A stretch of DNA of 64,000 nucleotides from Typha latifolia (taxonomy: Eukaryota; Streptophyta; Magnoliopsida; Poales; Typhaceae), in the NCBI GenBank assembly GCA_019914945.1, contig CM034099.1, positions 12,661,001 through 12,725,000 of the forward strand, in the 5' to 3' direction. The notes beneath the pieces were generated by a model that had not been told where the DNA came from, did not search any database, and was given only the letters and a program-made list of their open reading frames with translations. Shown here in pieces: positions 1-12,091 of this stretch; position 1 is the stretch's first letter; each line of letters begins with the position of its first letter. The translations under genes and the position numbers were made by a program.

Positions 1-1185
1 ACTTGTGAAAAATATTTGGGTAGCAGAGATATCTCTTATTGGAGGTTTGACAATAAAGAGATTTCTATACAAGTCATTGTATGGCTTAATCAATAATGGA
101 GGAAGACTATCCAAGTTGTTGCCTGGCCTTTGTAGCTTAAAAATCCTACTTAAAGTTAGGTCTTTTCTTTGATAGGTAGCAATAGATTTCTTAATAAAGA
201 GTAATTTTCTTGAAAGAAAATGGGAATGAAAATGTGTTTTCTATGGGAAAAGAGAATCTGTTGAGCCTTTTCTTCTTAGATGTGTATATGTGGGGAGAAT
301 CCTCAGGTGGATAGAGAATGTCTTTGGTGGTGAAAGGCCAAAGGCCAAGAAGGTCCTGGAAATTTTCCAAGAGCAGGAGAGCTTGACAATTATAAAAAAA
401 AAAGGCAAAGCAAGGTGGAAAATTTGGGTGGTCACAGTTATTTGGTCTTTTTGATTGGAAAGAAATAAGTGCATCTTCCAGCAACATTATGTATAAAAAA
501 TCCTGGATGAACTAGTGTTGCATATTAAATCTCTATCTCTATGTAGGCAGTACTTCCAAGGGCAGAGACGAGGGCAAAAGCAATATGACTTTTGTAGGGC
601 AGGAGCATGGAAGACCCCATTTGTCTTGACAGGAAGAAACAGAAAGATGCTGGCACTTAGAATTTATTGTTCTTATGCCTGAACAAAATTTTGTTTTGAG
701 TTTTCAGTTATACTCTTGAGGTAGTATGACTGTTCATAGATACTTTGACATGTAGGGGATGTATTGTTATGTGATACCTATACTACTCATTACTATCCTT
801 GTAAAGAGTTTCCAACTGCAACATCACTTTGATTCTCATCTAAGAAATTAGAATGAACAAGAGAGGAAGAAGAAGAATGTCAACTCTTGATGTTTAAGAT
901 GTAGAAAAAGAAAGAAAAGAGGGGTTGAGAAGATTTAGCTGCGTGAATCAAGATTTAGCTTAGAGAAGGAGAATAAAAACATTTATTAACTGATCAAAGA
1001 CAACTATATCTTGAAAACAAGGTTTCATAGTGCTCTTGATTGATTTAAAAACTTCAATCAAAACTTTCCTATAGAAAAGGTTGAAAACAACTTTAAGAAC
1101 TATCTAAGGAAGGCATATAAAACTGTCAAGAACAATGAAGCCGGCACCAAGACTTTATTTCAAATCATTTGGGAGATTTTAAACA
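1..1185. other. No recognisable gene
   Basis: Low-copy-looking AT-rich DNA. Short open frames occur on both strands but none shows a domain, a signal peptide or a plausible gene structure that I recognise. Being downstream of the minus-strand phosphoglycerate dehydrogenase exon, it could be intron of that gene, but I found no second exon of that enzyme in any minus frame here. Confidence 0.4.
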
Positions 1186-1670
1186 AAGTACTGCTACAGG
1201 GAAAATTAATTTCTACAGTTCGATATTGTTCAAACTATTTCTAAGACTACTATAATTTTTGCCAACTTAGCAAATAGTTATCTCAGACAGTGACTTTAAC
1301 TCAATTAGTCACTAGACTAACATGTTGGAAAAACAATTAATGAACCGCTCTTCCTAAAAATTGCTATCAGAGAGAGCTATATGTTTTAAAGATAAATGAC
1401 TTGTGTGAGAAGGAGAAGGATATCAATAGAGAATGCTATGTCAATATATTAGTATATTATATATGAATCGTTTTCTCAAAAAGCGACTTATAAATTGCTT
1501 ATTGGGGGAGCAATTTTCTAATCATTTTTCCTGACATTTGTCCAACATAGTAGTATAGTTATTAATCATTGTTTGAGACAGCGATTTGCTAAGCTGGTAA
1601 AAGTTGTAGTAGATCAGTAAATAATTTGTGGGAATTATTTTTCCCGATAACAATACTTTGGTCAAAAACT
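1186..1670. repeat. Imperfect inverted repeat with coding-like arms
   Basis: Arms at about 1186-1297 and 1553-1670 are imperfect reverse complements. Read outward from each arm they encode similar peptides: the right arm (minus) carries LTKVLLSGKIIPT and QLSKSLSQT, and the left arm (plus) carries LNKVLLQGKLIST and QLSK then LSQT after a stop. The resemblance at the protein level suggests two inverted copies of an older sequence rather than a simple hairpin MITE. I do not recognise the peptide. Confidence 0.55.
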
Positions 1671-1773
1671 CAACAATTGGGGCTAGGGATATGGCTCCTT
1701 TTCCTCCAGCAATATGCGTTATCCTAGTATCCCATCCTTTGTTAGTCAGAACATGTTGATGATGACATAGCAA

Positions 1774-2461
1774 ATTGCAATGCTACTTATTTCAGAAACA
1801 GTAGTGATAATTGTAAACCTCGTCTTGTCCATTTATTAACTAAATTTAATACAAGTTATAAATCCAGTACTGAACAAAGAAAAGTCACTAAAACTCCCAA
1901 TTCTATAGAAATATCCAATTATATATATACATATACTTCTTTTACTCAAGCATTCAGAGTTTTTCTGCATAGTCTTTTCATTTTTCCATATTCATACATA
2001 GCAACCACACAAATTTTTTGAAGTGTATCACAAAAAATACTAGGAAAGAGGCATAAGACAAAAGTCAAACCTATTAAATCAGGATAGATCACATCTACGC
2101 TACTATGCAACTTGATATAGAAAAGTAAATCCTATTTTCACCCAAAGGTTAGGTCATTTTTTCTTTGAGAAAATTCCTCCTCTTTTTTCCTTTCATAAAT
2201 CCAAACATGAGGATAGGAAATTATTCCCTCTTCTCTTCATTGCTCTTCTTTTCTCCCCTACTCTCTTCAACCAAACATAATTTTCTCTTCTCTTCCTTCC
2301 TCTTCTTTTCTCTTGTATTCTCTCCATCAAAACATTATGTTAGATATCCAATATATTAAATTGGTAGGAAGCATTGCATTGAAGCAGCAATACAAGTAAT
2401 CACTATTCAATATCAAAAAAATCAGAAGAGCTTCTTAAATATTCTAACAATTCAATTGGTA
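1774..2461. other. No recognisable gene; pyrimidine-rich tract
   Basis: Nothing coding is recognised. About 2165-2320 on the plus strand is a run of TTCTCTTC/TCCTC tracts interspersed with CCAAACAT, a low-complexity pattern. Downstream exons of the adjacent dehydrogenase gene, if it is intact, would lie here or beyond the window start. Confidence 0.4.
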
Positions 2462-2487
2462 TTAAATCAGAGGGGCTAGAAGCAGAC

Positions 2488-3034
2488 CAGCTTTGAGGGC
2501 GGCATCAGCCTGGGCGACATTACGCGCCATGGCAGCAAGCAGAGCGATGCCATGCTCCGCGGCAGCAACAGTGTTGGCGGTGGGAGCATTAACGACAAGG
2601 CAGCCGTGCTCGGTGGCGGCGGCGAGATCGACATTGTCGATGCCGACGCCGGCGCGCCCAACGACGCGGAGCCGACCGCCGGAGGACTCGAAGACCTCGC
2701 GAACGACCTTGGTGCCGCTGCGCACGATGAGAGCGTCGCAGAGGGAGATCTTGGTGCAGAGCTCCTCCTGGCTTAAGTTGTAGGAACAGTCCACGTTCGC
2801 GAACTCCTTAAGGAGAGCCAAGCCCGCCGCGCCGAGCTTCTCAGCCACAAGAACGGTAGGCTTCGCATCCATGCCACCGGCGGCTGCGGCTTGAGCAACC
2901 ACAGAGAGGCGTGCGCGCCGAGGGATGCGGATAGTTTTGACGGAGGAAGGGGGAAGGAGGAGGAGGCGGGAGAGAGACGACGGCGGGGAGGGGCAGAGAA
3001 GATGGAGATTGGACGGAACAGTGGAAGCCGCCAT
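2488..3034 (-). CDS. PGDH: D-3-phosphoglycerate dehydrogenase, first exon
   Basis: This encodes the N-terminal part of the enzyme that oxidises 3-phosphoglycerate to 3-phosphohydroxypyruvate, the first step of the phosphorylated serine pathway in plastids. The chosen start, MAASTVPSN, sits in a good context (A at -3, G at +4). It opens a Ser/Pro/Arg-rich stretch of about 50 residues that looks like a transit peptide. After KPTVLVAEKLG the plant PGDH substrate domain follows closely, including SYNLSQEELCTK, DALIVRSGTKV, VVGRAGVGIDNVDL and NAPTANTVAAAEHG. The frame leaves homology right after ADAALKAG. The sequence AAAGCTG|GTCTGC there could be a splice donor, though a weak one. The NAD-binding core and C-terminal ACT region are absent. 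It is either exon 1 of a gene with a long first intron or a truncated copy. Confidence 0.85.
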
Positions 3035-3200
3035 TTTTTTCTTCAGTCTTCTTTTTTTTTCTCTCGTGATATTTCCAACAACTATGCTCTGTAGTGGGGG
3101 GGGGGTTGGTAGTACCAATGTTAGCATTTATAGATGCGCAGTGAGGGGGATGAAGTTTGGAGTTTTCACTTTTCAGTATCTCAACTCGTGTGAGCAAAGG

Positions 3201-4011
3201 TTTCTAGGTTTAGGGGTTGGTGGTTGAATAAATGGGAATGGGATATTCCTTTTATTCGATTTTTTTTAAATTTTCATATTTGATTTTATCCATTCTTTTT
3301 GCCTTTCTTTCCATTATTACTCGATTAGCTTCTGAAAGTATAATCTACTATATTTTTATATTTCTACTGTTCTTGTTAGCATAACATCGGCCTTAGAGGC
3401 TTGGACCCATATACGGATATAAATTCGAATGTAAAAATATAGGATAGTTAGCCAATTTTGCTATTTAAGATCATTGCTAAAGAATGAATTGATGAACCTT
3501 AGGGTGTATTTAAACTTATTTTAAGGGATAACATATTTTGAGATTACTAATTTATATTATAATTTTAATCTACTATTTATTTATACAAGACTATATATAA
3601 AATAACTAAACAAAATTACATTATTATTCTCAATAAGGAAAAAACTATTATTGATTATCTCAAACTTAAATTATATCATTAAATATCATTAAATTATACT
3701 ATATTAATTATAACAATTAATCACATCAATCCAAAATAATCAAAATTAAAATCAAGTAATACAAAATAATAGAATAAATTATATAAAATTATTTAATAAT
3801 AAAAATAGGAATATATAAAGTTATAGCAATACTTTAAATAAATAAAATAATATACTAATAATAAAAAAATAGAAAAAATATCCCTTAATGAAATGCATTC
3901 TCAGGGTTTTCATTGTAATTTTGAAGTCTATCGAGCTAACTGTCTTCCGACCGATTCCATATAATAATTATTTTGAAAAAAAAAGTGTATATAACATCCT
4001 GATTTATAATC
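3201..4011. other. AT-rich intergenic DNA
   Basis: Upstream of the dehydrogenase exon. Mostly A/T runs with no coding signal I can support. The gene's promoter must lie in the first few hundred bases here, but I see no convincing TATA box at a defined distance. Confidence 0.4.
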
Positions 4012-4373
4012 TAATTATAATTTATATTCTATATTTTTACTATTTATAAATCGAGCTATCTAATTTAGCGAATATGTATAGAAAAATATCCTAGATTATA
4101 TTTAAATTAACACCGTTAAAATATTCTATTAAATAAAAATATTTTATTTTTAAAATAACTAAAATATTCTTATTTTTAAAATCATTGAAATGCCCTTACA
4201 ATGACTTGATTGAGGGTATTTTTATAATTTTTTAGTTTAGTTAATTTAACTTAGAGATTTAGTTAAATTTAATTAACTAATATAATGGCAGAGTATTTTC
4301 TGCATATATTCCTTAAATTATAAGGCTTAATTTATAAACAGTAAAAATATAGAGTATAAATTATAATTTTATT
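4012..4373. mobile_element. Fold-back (MITE-like) element
   Basis: The left arm (about 4012-4095) and right arm (about 4289-4373) are long imperfect inverted repeats. Both contain CTATATTTTTACT or ACTGTTTATAAAT-type blocks followed by TTTA(G/A)(C/G)GAATAT, in opposite orientation. The interior is AT-rich and noncoding, with blocks such as TTAACACCGTTAA. Exact ends and a target duplication could not be fixed by eye. Confidence 0.55.
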
Positions 4374-6470
4374 AAAAATATATATACAAATTTTCTTATT
4401 TTTAATTATGTTTGTGGCGGTGGACGGTAGCTATACCAGTAGTACCCGGACAAGCAATATAAAATAATTGTATTAAATTTTAGATTTTAAAATATTATAT
4501 AAAGAAATATCTTTTGAGGTCCCGAGATTGTCAGTCAAAAGTAATAACAAGCTCGAATAGGAACATTGTAACCAGCTCAACAGGATTACTTTTATAACCT
4601 GATACCAAAGAGCGTGCAGGCTACCGGTTGGTCGCTACCTAAGGCGTGACGCCATACTAGAACAACTGGTTGTAAATTAAACCAAGAAAGTGGTTGTAAA
4701 TTCAAATTTTCTTTCTAATGTCTACAATCGAGAATTAGCTAGATACTCTCGGAATTCCACGACCTATTTTAGAACAGTATTCTAATATTTAGTTGAATTT
4801 TAGTATAAAAATTTATAATTATATTTAATATGATATAAAGTCGGTATTAAAGTATTGAAAAATAGTGAATTTGTATTAAAATTTTATAATATTTTATATC
4901 AAATGATAAAAATACTCTTAATTAGATGTAAATCAACAGTAGTAATATATATTTATCTAAAATTATAATATATTTTTTTACAATTGCAAATCTAAAATGC
5001 TTCGTATACTTGCACTATATTGTATTTAATCGGAAGTTCCATGCATTTTCCAACTTTCTTACATTACAAGCAAAAATAAACAATTTTAAATTTCTTTCAC
5101 CCCAGCATTATAAGTTCGTATTTACTCTCACAAACATCTATGCACTAAGATCACTTTTCTGTATTTCTGAGTTAATAAAAATATTTTCTACACTATAAAA
5201 ATAAAAATAAAAATTTATAAGCACGTATCAACTTATGTCCCTTCTAATGCAGACTTATAGTCATATACTATATCATAATGCGGAGTTATATAATTATTAT
5301 GTGAACATATAGTTATGTAGTGCGTGGCAGTGCAAACTTATGTAATTATTATGCGGACTTGTGTCCTTATATTGAGTTGTAGTATAGATATATATTTTAT
5401 TTCTATGACATGATTGACTTTCTAGAGAAGAGAGAAGAAAGATAGAGAAGAAATCTCAACTTTAATTGAGATGATGTATAATTAAGTAATGTGTAATCTA
5501 TGAGCAAAATACTAATTGCGGGTTATTATTAAATTAATTTTTAAAAGTGGTTTGAAATAAAATGAGAGATAATAATAAATTAGTATATGAGAGGAAATTA
5601 ACTTGTTATTTAATTACTACACAAGAATAATGAGGTTTTTATTCTAGTCAAGATTTATTCTAAAAAAAAAACTATTCCTATTCCACAAGTGAAGATGGCT
5701 CACGACACCAAAATTGGATTTTTTTTATGGGGTTCTCTTTTTACTTTCAAAAATTCTTTATTATTTTGTTCCTCTAAAATTAATATTTGCATGTACCTTG
5801 AAAACAAATAGCTTTTCCATATATACTTTTAAAACTCATAGTTTTGGCGTGAATGTTACCTTAGAGTTAATTAGCCAACTAAAATTAAATAATCTAAATG
5901 TCAATATACGATAATATTACTACTGGGCTGGCCCAAATAGATTATTTACTTTTTAATTTCTTCTAATTTATTTTAATCTTTTACTTAGTTAATCATGTCA
6001 AACTTGAGCCTTAATTAATCATTTTGAAGGACAACTTGTTAGTTATAATAATTGTTTAGATCGTGGCTTAATAGTGCCATAACTAATTGCTCATAATAAA
6101 GAATTAGCTCTAATTGGAGTTTAATGTGGTCTATTATAATTTTTGTTAAATCAATTTGTTTAATAAATGAGTCTGTGATCTAGGAGTATTCGTATTAGTT
6201 ACTCCTGTTTGATAATTAATATAGATTATTATAGAAAAATTATTTTAAGCATGTCATCAACATAGCAAATTGATTAAATGTTGCCTATGTGATTTACTTT
6301 AAATTAATAATAATTAGTGGAATAATAATTCAAAGTAAATTGTTTTAATTATTTTAATAACATATAATGATTAATAAATATAGAATTTTTTAGATTGACT
6401 TACCTAAGCCTATAATGAGCATTAATATGATTATTTAGTTAACTAGTGATAAGAATGTTGTACTTATATT
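4374..6470. other. AT-rich intergenic DNA
   Basis: No gene recognised. About 5225-5390 holds short loosely repeated phrases around ACTTATGTAATTATTATGCGGA. The region near 4560-4680 is less AT-rich and contains GATACCAAAGAG, which resembles a reversed primer-binding site, but no LTR could be paired with it. Confidence 0.35.
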
Positions 6471-7140
6471 TTTATTACTATCATTATTAAAGTGGACTCC
6501 TATAACGATCACCTTCATAACCTCATGATCACTGTGAGTCCAAATTCGAAGACTTAACTGGATTTCGGCTCACGTAGAAGTTAAGAATGAACTAGAAATC
6601 CAATAGTTAAAAGGTAAAATACTTTTAGGATTAAGATAGATTTGGGATGGAGAATAAATCTATCACGATGGATCATGGAAAGGGAAGGTTGAAGAGGCAT
6701 GGTGGTGATGGGCCTAGGGTTGTGGAAGGTGGTGGAAGTCGAGGTAGTTAGTAGGAAAGGGATAGAGAAGAAGTAGCTAGGGTTCCAAAGTTTAAAGGCA
6801 ATTGAACAAGGAGGAAGGAGACGATCTTGCAAATTAACTTCAATAATCCAAAATGACGATCTAGGTGCACATCACATCTATTTATAAGTGGCTCCCTGAC
6901 TCAACTAGACTTGGCAATTGGATCGAATAAGCTTGAATCTTATTGCCTAACATAAACAAAAACACTTAATTAAAACACCTAAACTGGGTTTTCTCATTGT
7001 CGACGTTTGAACAGCCTTTGAGGGCTTCGAACGCCTAATTAATTTTTTAGCTCTCGGATAAATGGGTTTGAACGGCCATCCCGAGACTTGCTCCTTTGAT
7101 TGATTGGAACTTTAATTTTTTATGCAAACAAACTATTAGC
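6471..7140 (-). repeat. Degenerate LTR-like remnant
   Basis: The segment resembles the minus-oriented LTRs elsewhere in the window. It has a G-rich block with GGTTGTGGAAGGTGGTGG and GCTAGGGTT, then a TATTTATAAG segment, and decayed TTCGAACG motifs near 7019-7065. No clear ends, primer site or target duplication are visible. Confidence 0.3.
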
Positions 7141-7159
7141 TAACTATTATAACTCCGTA

Positions 7160-7527
7160 TAGGGGTGAGAATGGATTGGATACATATTGAATAGTGCTCA
7201 ACCCACATTCAAATCTATATTTCTAGTCCGAATAGGGATTCAAATACGAATATTTGATGAATAACAAAATTTAAAACCATATCCTAGCTAAATAGATACG
7301 AATTAGATAGTTTTTTTTTATACCTATTAGATAGTTTTTGAATACATATCGAATAGTTTTTGGATACATATCATATCTTAAATAAATTATGACCTTTCTT
7401 TTAAACACAATTAACATAAAAAATAAAGAGTTTCGCAAAAATAATTTCTTGCATGTCAAATACATAAAGTTTGCAAACTTAATCTCTACAAATAACATAA
7501 CAATAAAAAATAACACATTCTACATAG
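7160..7527 (-). mobile_element. hAT-type nonautonomous element, interrupted copy
   Basis: Starts with TAGGGGTGAGAATGG and continues with TTGAATAGTGCTCAACCC, the same terminal sequence as the intact element at 17682-18213 read from its other end. The inner part also matches that element in reverse complement (for example the segment around CATGTCAAATACATAAAG). It stops at 7527 where the copia element inserted. Only a little of its remainder may persist after 17348. Confidence 0.6.
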
Positions 7528-8450
7528 TGAAAAACCCCTAGACACAAGTATGTATCTAAATACTAGGCAATGATATCACTCGTTCGCTTAAGTAAAATTC
7601 CGTAGAAATATTAGGAACAAAAGCAGAGATGAACGCTAAGATTTTAACGTGGAAAAACCCAAACGAAAAAAAAACCACGGATCCAAACTCGGATCAAAAC
7701 CAATTACTAGAATAGTAGCAGTTACAAGATTGACTCACAAAACAACCCGTCGATCCAAACGACTTTGTTCTTCTCAGTCTTGCTCGCTAGAACCCACGAT
7801 TCACTACTTCTCGTGATTGAAGTCCAATCACAGTAACCCTCGAGATTGATCTTTCGTCTAGATAGCCTTTAAGATGAAAGATTAACTTTTTAATGATGAG
7901 TAGAACCTTGTTAGTTGAAGAATCGATGTAGCCTCAAGAAGTCTTCTTCAATAATGCTTCTTCAACCACCCTAGAGATAGGACATCACAATCCTTATATA
8001 TGATCTCCAAGATAGAGCCAAATGTAAGTCTTATCCGTACTCACGAAAGTCCAATTTTATCAAACTTCATTAGTGCGTTCGAACGCGGCCCGGGTGTGTT
8101 CGAACGACATGACTTGATCTTAGGTGCGTTCGAACGGGCCCGAGTGCGTTCGAACGCGACAACTTGAATTCTTCAGGTTGCGTTCGAACACTTTTGTGAA
8201 TGTAGCTCTCGGTCTGTGTGAAAGTAGTACCCACGTTCGAATGTGTTTGTGAACGTGGCTCTCTGTCTGTGTGAACGCAGTACCCGCGTTCGAACGCGTT
8301 TGTGAACGCGGTGTGAGCTCAACGGCTTTTCTCCAATAATTTTGCAATTCTTCAAATCAAAGATATTCTAGACTTGTGTAAAGCTCATATACATGAAAAA
8401 ATACACTTAGAATATTTTGTACATAATTGCCAACAAATAAAAACCTAACA
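7528..8450 (-). repeat. Copia element, 3' LTR
   Basis: 923 bp, TG...CA ended. Contains about three units of the GCGTTCGAACGC minisatellite at 8180-8310, against about six in the partner LTR. This accounts for most of its shorter length. Confidence 0.92.
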
Positions 8451-8463
8451 ATCTCCCCCTTTG
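8451..8463 (-). other. Polypurine tract of the copia element
   Basis: Immediately inside the 3' LTR the minus strand reads AAAGGGGGAGAT followed by the LTR's TGTTAGG. This is the expected plus-strand primer position. Confidence 0.85.
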
Positions 8464-8724
8464 GCAATTTGTGACAAAACACCTATGTTACAAGATATTA
8501 CAAAGACTTCAAATTGAGCAATCAACAAGACTAGAATATTTTGCACATCAATCTTTGCAAATAAACATATACCAATCCAAGATCAAGTGAAAATAACTTG
8601 AAATGAATAAACAATCCAAACACAAGTTATCAATGGAGCATAAGTTCAAAAGTACTTAAACAGACAAAGTTCACAATTCCTCCAAGCAAGGTTATAAACA
8701 AAATTAGAAAGACAGAAAGACTCT

Positions 8725-8800
8725 AATAAACTCCCCCTATTACCATGCTCCCCCTACACACCTAGACACCTCGACACTCTCCCCATTTTTGACACAAATG
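8725..8800 (-). other. Additional polypurine-like tracts
   Basis: On the minus strand TAGGGGGAG occurs twice (near 8733 and 8750), and a TGGGGAGAG tract lies near 8783. Together with the terminal tract this makes a series upstream of the 3' LTR. Repeated polypurine tracts have been described for Sireviruses. Confidence 0.6.
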
Positions 8801-8867
8801 TCAAAGACTAGGAACTCGGAGAAAACTGACGCTGAAGAATTATTAACACAGAGTCAAGTACAGTCCC

Positions 8868-9863
8868 CTAACGAGCTTGCTCAGCTTGTAAATTATGCAC
8901 TGCCGAATGGAGATCCTGCACTTGAGTACTAAGCTGATCGAAACAGTCAGAGTACTGTGGTAACTCCCCCTCAGAGTGAGATGTATCACCGTCAGAGCTA
9001 TCATCAGAGCTGTCGAGGTGCGAGGAGTGACCAGCGGCGGAAGAGGACGGCTTGAGAGGAGGCGACTGGTCGTGAGCTTGACTCTGCTTAAGAGTAATCC
9101 GATCCAATGGTTTGTGCGAAGTAAGAGAAGGTTCCGAAGCATCCACATGCACCCCATTCTAAGTGCACAAATTTATAATAAAGATGCCAAATGGTAACCC
9201 CTCACGAGGTGCTTCTTTCTGTGTAGCTGTGAGTATTAAATCATAGATCACCGCAGCCAAATCAACCGAGACTCCATATAACATTGCATGAAGAAGGAAT
9301 GCACGATCTAGACTAATACTTGAATGTCGAGTCTTAGGGGTGACATTGTATAGACAAAACAGGTGAAGCATGCGAACCACGGACGTCAGCTTTGCATGCG
9401 GCATTATGTTTCCCTTCCAACGTTCCCCTTTGATCAGTACAGTGCCAGCATATTCATCGACATCTGGAAGTGGAGCAGACGTTGGATACTTGAACTCACC
9501 ATCAGGAAGACGAAGTTCAGCGCGAATAACATCTGAGTCTAGGTATATAGACACCCCACGAACAGTAGAACATATACAGCGGTCTAAAACTGTGGCATTA
9601 CTAAAAAATTCCCGAACAACTTCCACATAAGCAGTCCCGCTCATCCCACACACCGATAACCATCCTCGCTCAGTAAATATCTGTTCTATCCCCAAAGAAG
9701 AAAATTTGAAAATGACCACGGGTCGTTCACAGATAACTGGACGGGTGCCAAAATTATGTTTGTAATGCCCCGCAGCCGTAGATGTTGAAAACTTGGAGCC
9801 GAAGTAGGTGAGGAAGGCGGCCTAGGTTTCTTGGAAACTGCAGCTTTTCTAGGCATCCTTGAG
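8868..9863 (-). pseudogene. Extra 3' ORF of the copia element (env position)
   Basis: Lies between RNase H and the 3' LTR. The reading starts MPRKAAVSKKPRPP, shifts frame near 9715, and continues as a 186-residue segment with VYIDL-like beta/alpha composition, for example RAELRLPDGEF, RMLHLFCLYNV and DRAFLLHAMLYGVSVDLAAV. A TAG at 9159-9161 then interrupts the frame. The same frame resumes with a Ser/Asp-rich linker and a short coiled-coil-like tail (FDQLSTQVQDLHSAVHNLQ). The middle part resembles, from memory, the 'putative plant transposon protein' family rather than a fusogenic envelope. No signal peptide or transmembrane segment is evident. Function is unknown. Confidence 0.6.
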
Positions 9864-9880
9864 AAAGAAACAAGATGCAA

Positions 9881-11397
9881 GATTCAATACATGCCCAAAG
9901 CAAACAAAAAGATAGCAAGAAATAAAAAAATCCAAGAAATCATGAAGGCCCTAAATGAAATCCATCATCTACTTGAAAATGCTAAGATATCACGTTCAAT
10001 CACACAAGGAACATCAAGATAGTAACTTTAACGTGATCAAAACTCGAAAACGCACGAAATCAATCAAGATCAAGAGACTTAATTGAATAAAAAATAGGAA
10101 AATTGATGGATGATCATACCTCGCAAAAGTGAAGAAAAACTAAGAAATTCGGCCGAAAGATGCTAGATCTGGAGGAGAACGACCCTTTAAAAGGGTTTGT
10201 AGTGAGAAATTTGATGAAAAATGCCAAGATCTTGAAGATTTGAAAGGGAGAAAATGAAGGGTTTCTAGGGTTTGGAAGATGGAAGATGAAAACCCTTAGG
10301 TTCGGACGCAATATATAAAGAATCCTCGAGTGCGTTCGAACGTATCAGTTTGCGCGTTCAAACGCGCCAGTCACCGCGTTCGAACTCAAAAATTTGCGTT
10401 CGAACGCCCATTTTTTTTAAGTAAAAAATCTAAGAAAAATAAAATTTTTTTTTTTTTGGAGATGCACCTCTAAAAATTCAAAATAGATTCAAGACATAGA
10501 ATATGACAATCGAATAAAATAAGTCATACACAGATCAATCAAATCATCAAAAGCATATTATAATCAATTCTAATGCATCACTCAAAATTAAATTAATCTT
10601 GATTGATCATAACAATATACATATGTAAGGTGAGCATAGATAACATGAAACATTCTTCTTAAATAAACTTTCCTATTTAAACAATGATACAACACAGTAG
10701 TCAAACCGACTTAGTATTTAAATTTGCACTTTTCGACTTATTCTCCATAACCGAACATGAATTTTTCCTGTAATATTTTTTATACATAAACCATATAGGT
10801 GCAATGATGTCTTTCACACATGAGTAGGTAGCCCTTTTCTTGTAGTATATATCAAACAATGTGCAAGAAAATATTCACAAACATTAAAAAATTTATTTAA
10901 TCTGCAAGCAATGTACTGAGTCAAACTTGACTCTAAACAAGATGGCTTTCACACAAACTCATTGTAGCCCTTTTCATTGATCTTTTATGAACACATTTGT
11001 GATGACTAAGCATGAGGTCAAACTATGCAAATCAATGTCAATAGTGAGCTATTTAAAAAAATTTCATGATGTCATGCTCACTCAAGAATATACACACGTT
11101 ATGAGTACATTAAATTTAGTTTAATTATCATAGAAGTCGAGAGAGTGAACAAATCAGAAATGATATACTATATTACAAGATGACAGAATTGACTATCATA
11201 ACTCATAATCAAGAGAAAAATCATATTTATATGTTAAGAGTATATTATTGAATCTAGGAGTGCATCAAATTATTTTTTTGTGACAAAAACTCTTGACAAA
11301 TCTGAAACTAAAACCAAAGAAAAGTTCAGAGTAAATAAAACCTAAAAAGAAACGAAAAGAAATAATAAAAAAACACGCAAACCAAACTAAAACAAAA
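9881..11397. other. Noncoding stretch of the copia element
   Basis: Spacer between RNase H and the extra ORF, AT-rich, no coding signal. It includes decayed TTCGAACGC motifs at about 10327-10410, outside the LTR, next to an N-terminal-like open frame at 10114-10311 (minus) that I do not recognise. Confidence 0.5.
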
Positions 11398-12010
11398 TCA
11401 ATCCAAAGCACAAATCCCTAAAGATGCACGAAGATACTCAAATCTCTGTAAATCCAAAGGTTTTGTAAATAGATCACCTAGCTGTTTCTCCGTCTCAACA
11501 TATTCTAGTGCTATTGTTTTGTCTTCAACTAACTCGCGTATAAAATGATGTCGGATATCAATATGATTTGTACGCGAGTGTTGAACAAGATTTTTTGAAA
11601 TATTAATAGCACTCATGTTGTCACAATAAAGCACCATAGTATCTTGTTCAATGCCGTATCTTGTTCAATGTCACAATAAAGCACCATAGTATTTGTTTCA
11701 TCCATAGTAACTGAGAACAACAACTTCCCGCTGTAATGTACTTGGCCTCCACAGTAGATAAAGATATCGAGTTTTGTTTCTTACTGTGCCAAGCAACCAG
11801 ATTGTTTCCGATATAAAAACATCCACCTGAGGTACTTTTTCTATCATCACATGAACCTACCCAATCAGAATCCGTGTATCCAGATATGATAGCTCCCAAG
11901 TCATACGTAAACCAGATACCTAAGTCAACTATGCCACCGACATATTTTATAATACGTTTCATAGCAAACAAATGTGTCTCCTTAGGTTCAGACTGAAACT
12001 TAGCACACAC
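11398..12010 (-). pseudogene. Copia RNase H
   Basis: The C-terminal pol domain degrades the RNA strand of RNA-DNA hybrids. Typical blocks are seen: SGYTDSDWVGSCDDRKSTSG, STVEAKY, and VLYCDNMSAINISKN followed by HIDIRHHFIRE and QLGDLFTKPL at the end. A 50-bp tandem duplication (11621-11670 and 11671-11720, starting TCACAATAAAGC) breaks the frame inside the domain between LLWM and the CDN block. Confidence 0.9.
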
Positions 12011-12091
12011 ACATCGACACTAAATGCAATATCTGGTCTACTAGCAGTTAAGTACAAAAGAGTACCAATCATGCTCCTATACAGTGTCTGA

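Noticed and set aside
2493..2783. Plus-strand open frames opposite the PGDH exon
   Set aside because: Shadows of a GC-rich coding exon; the minus-strand protein has clear homology.
4570..4640. Primer-binding site GATACCAAAGAG of an unpaired LTR element
   Set aside because: No LTR end, gag or polypurine tract could be found around it.
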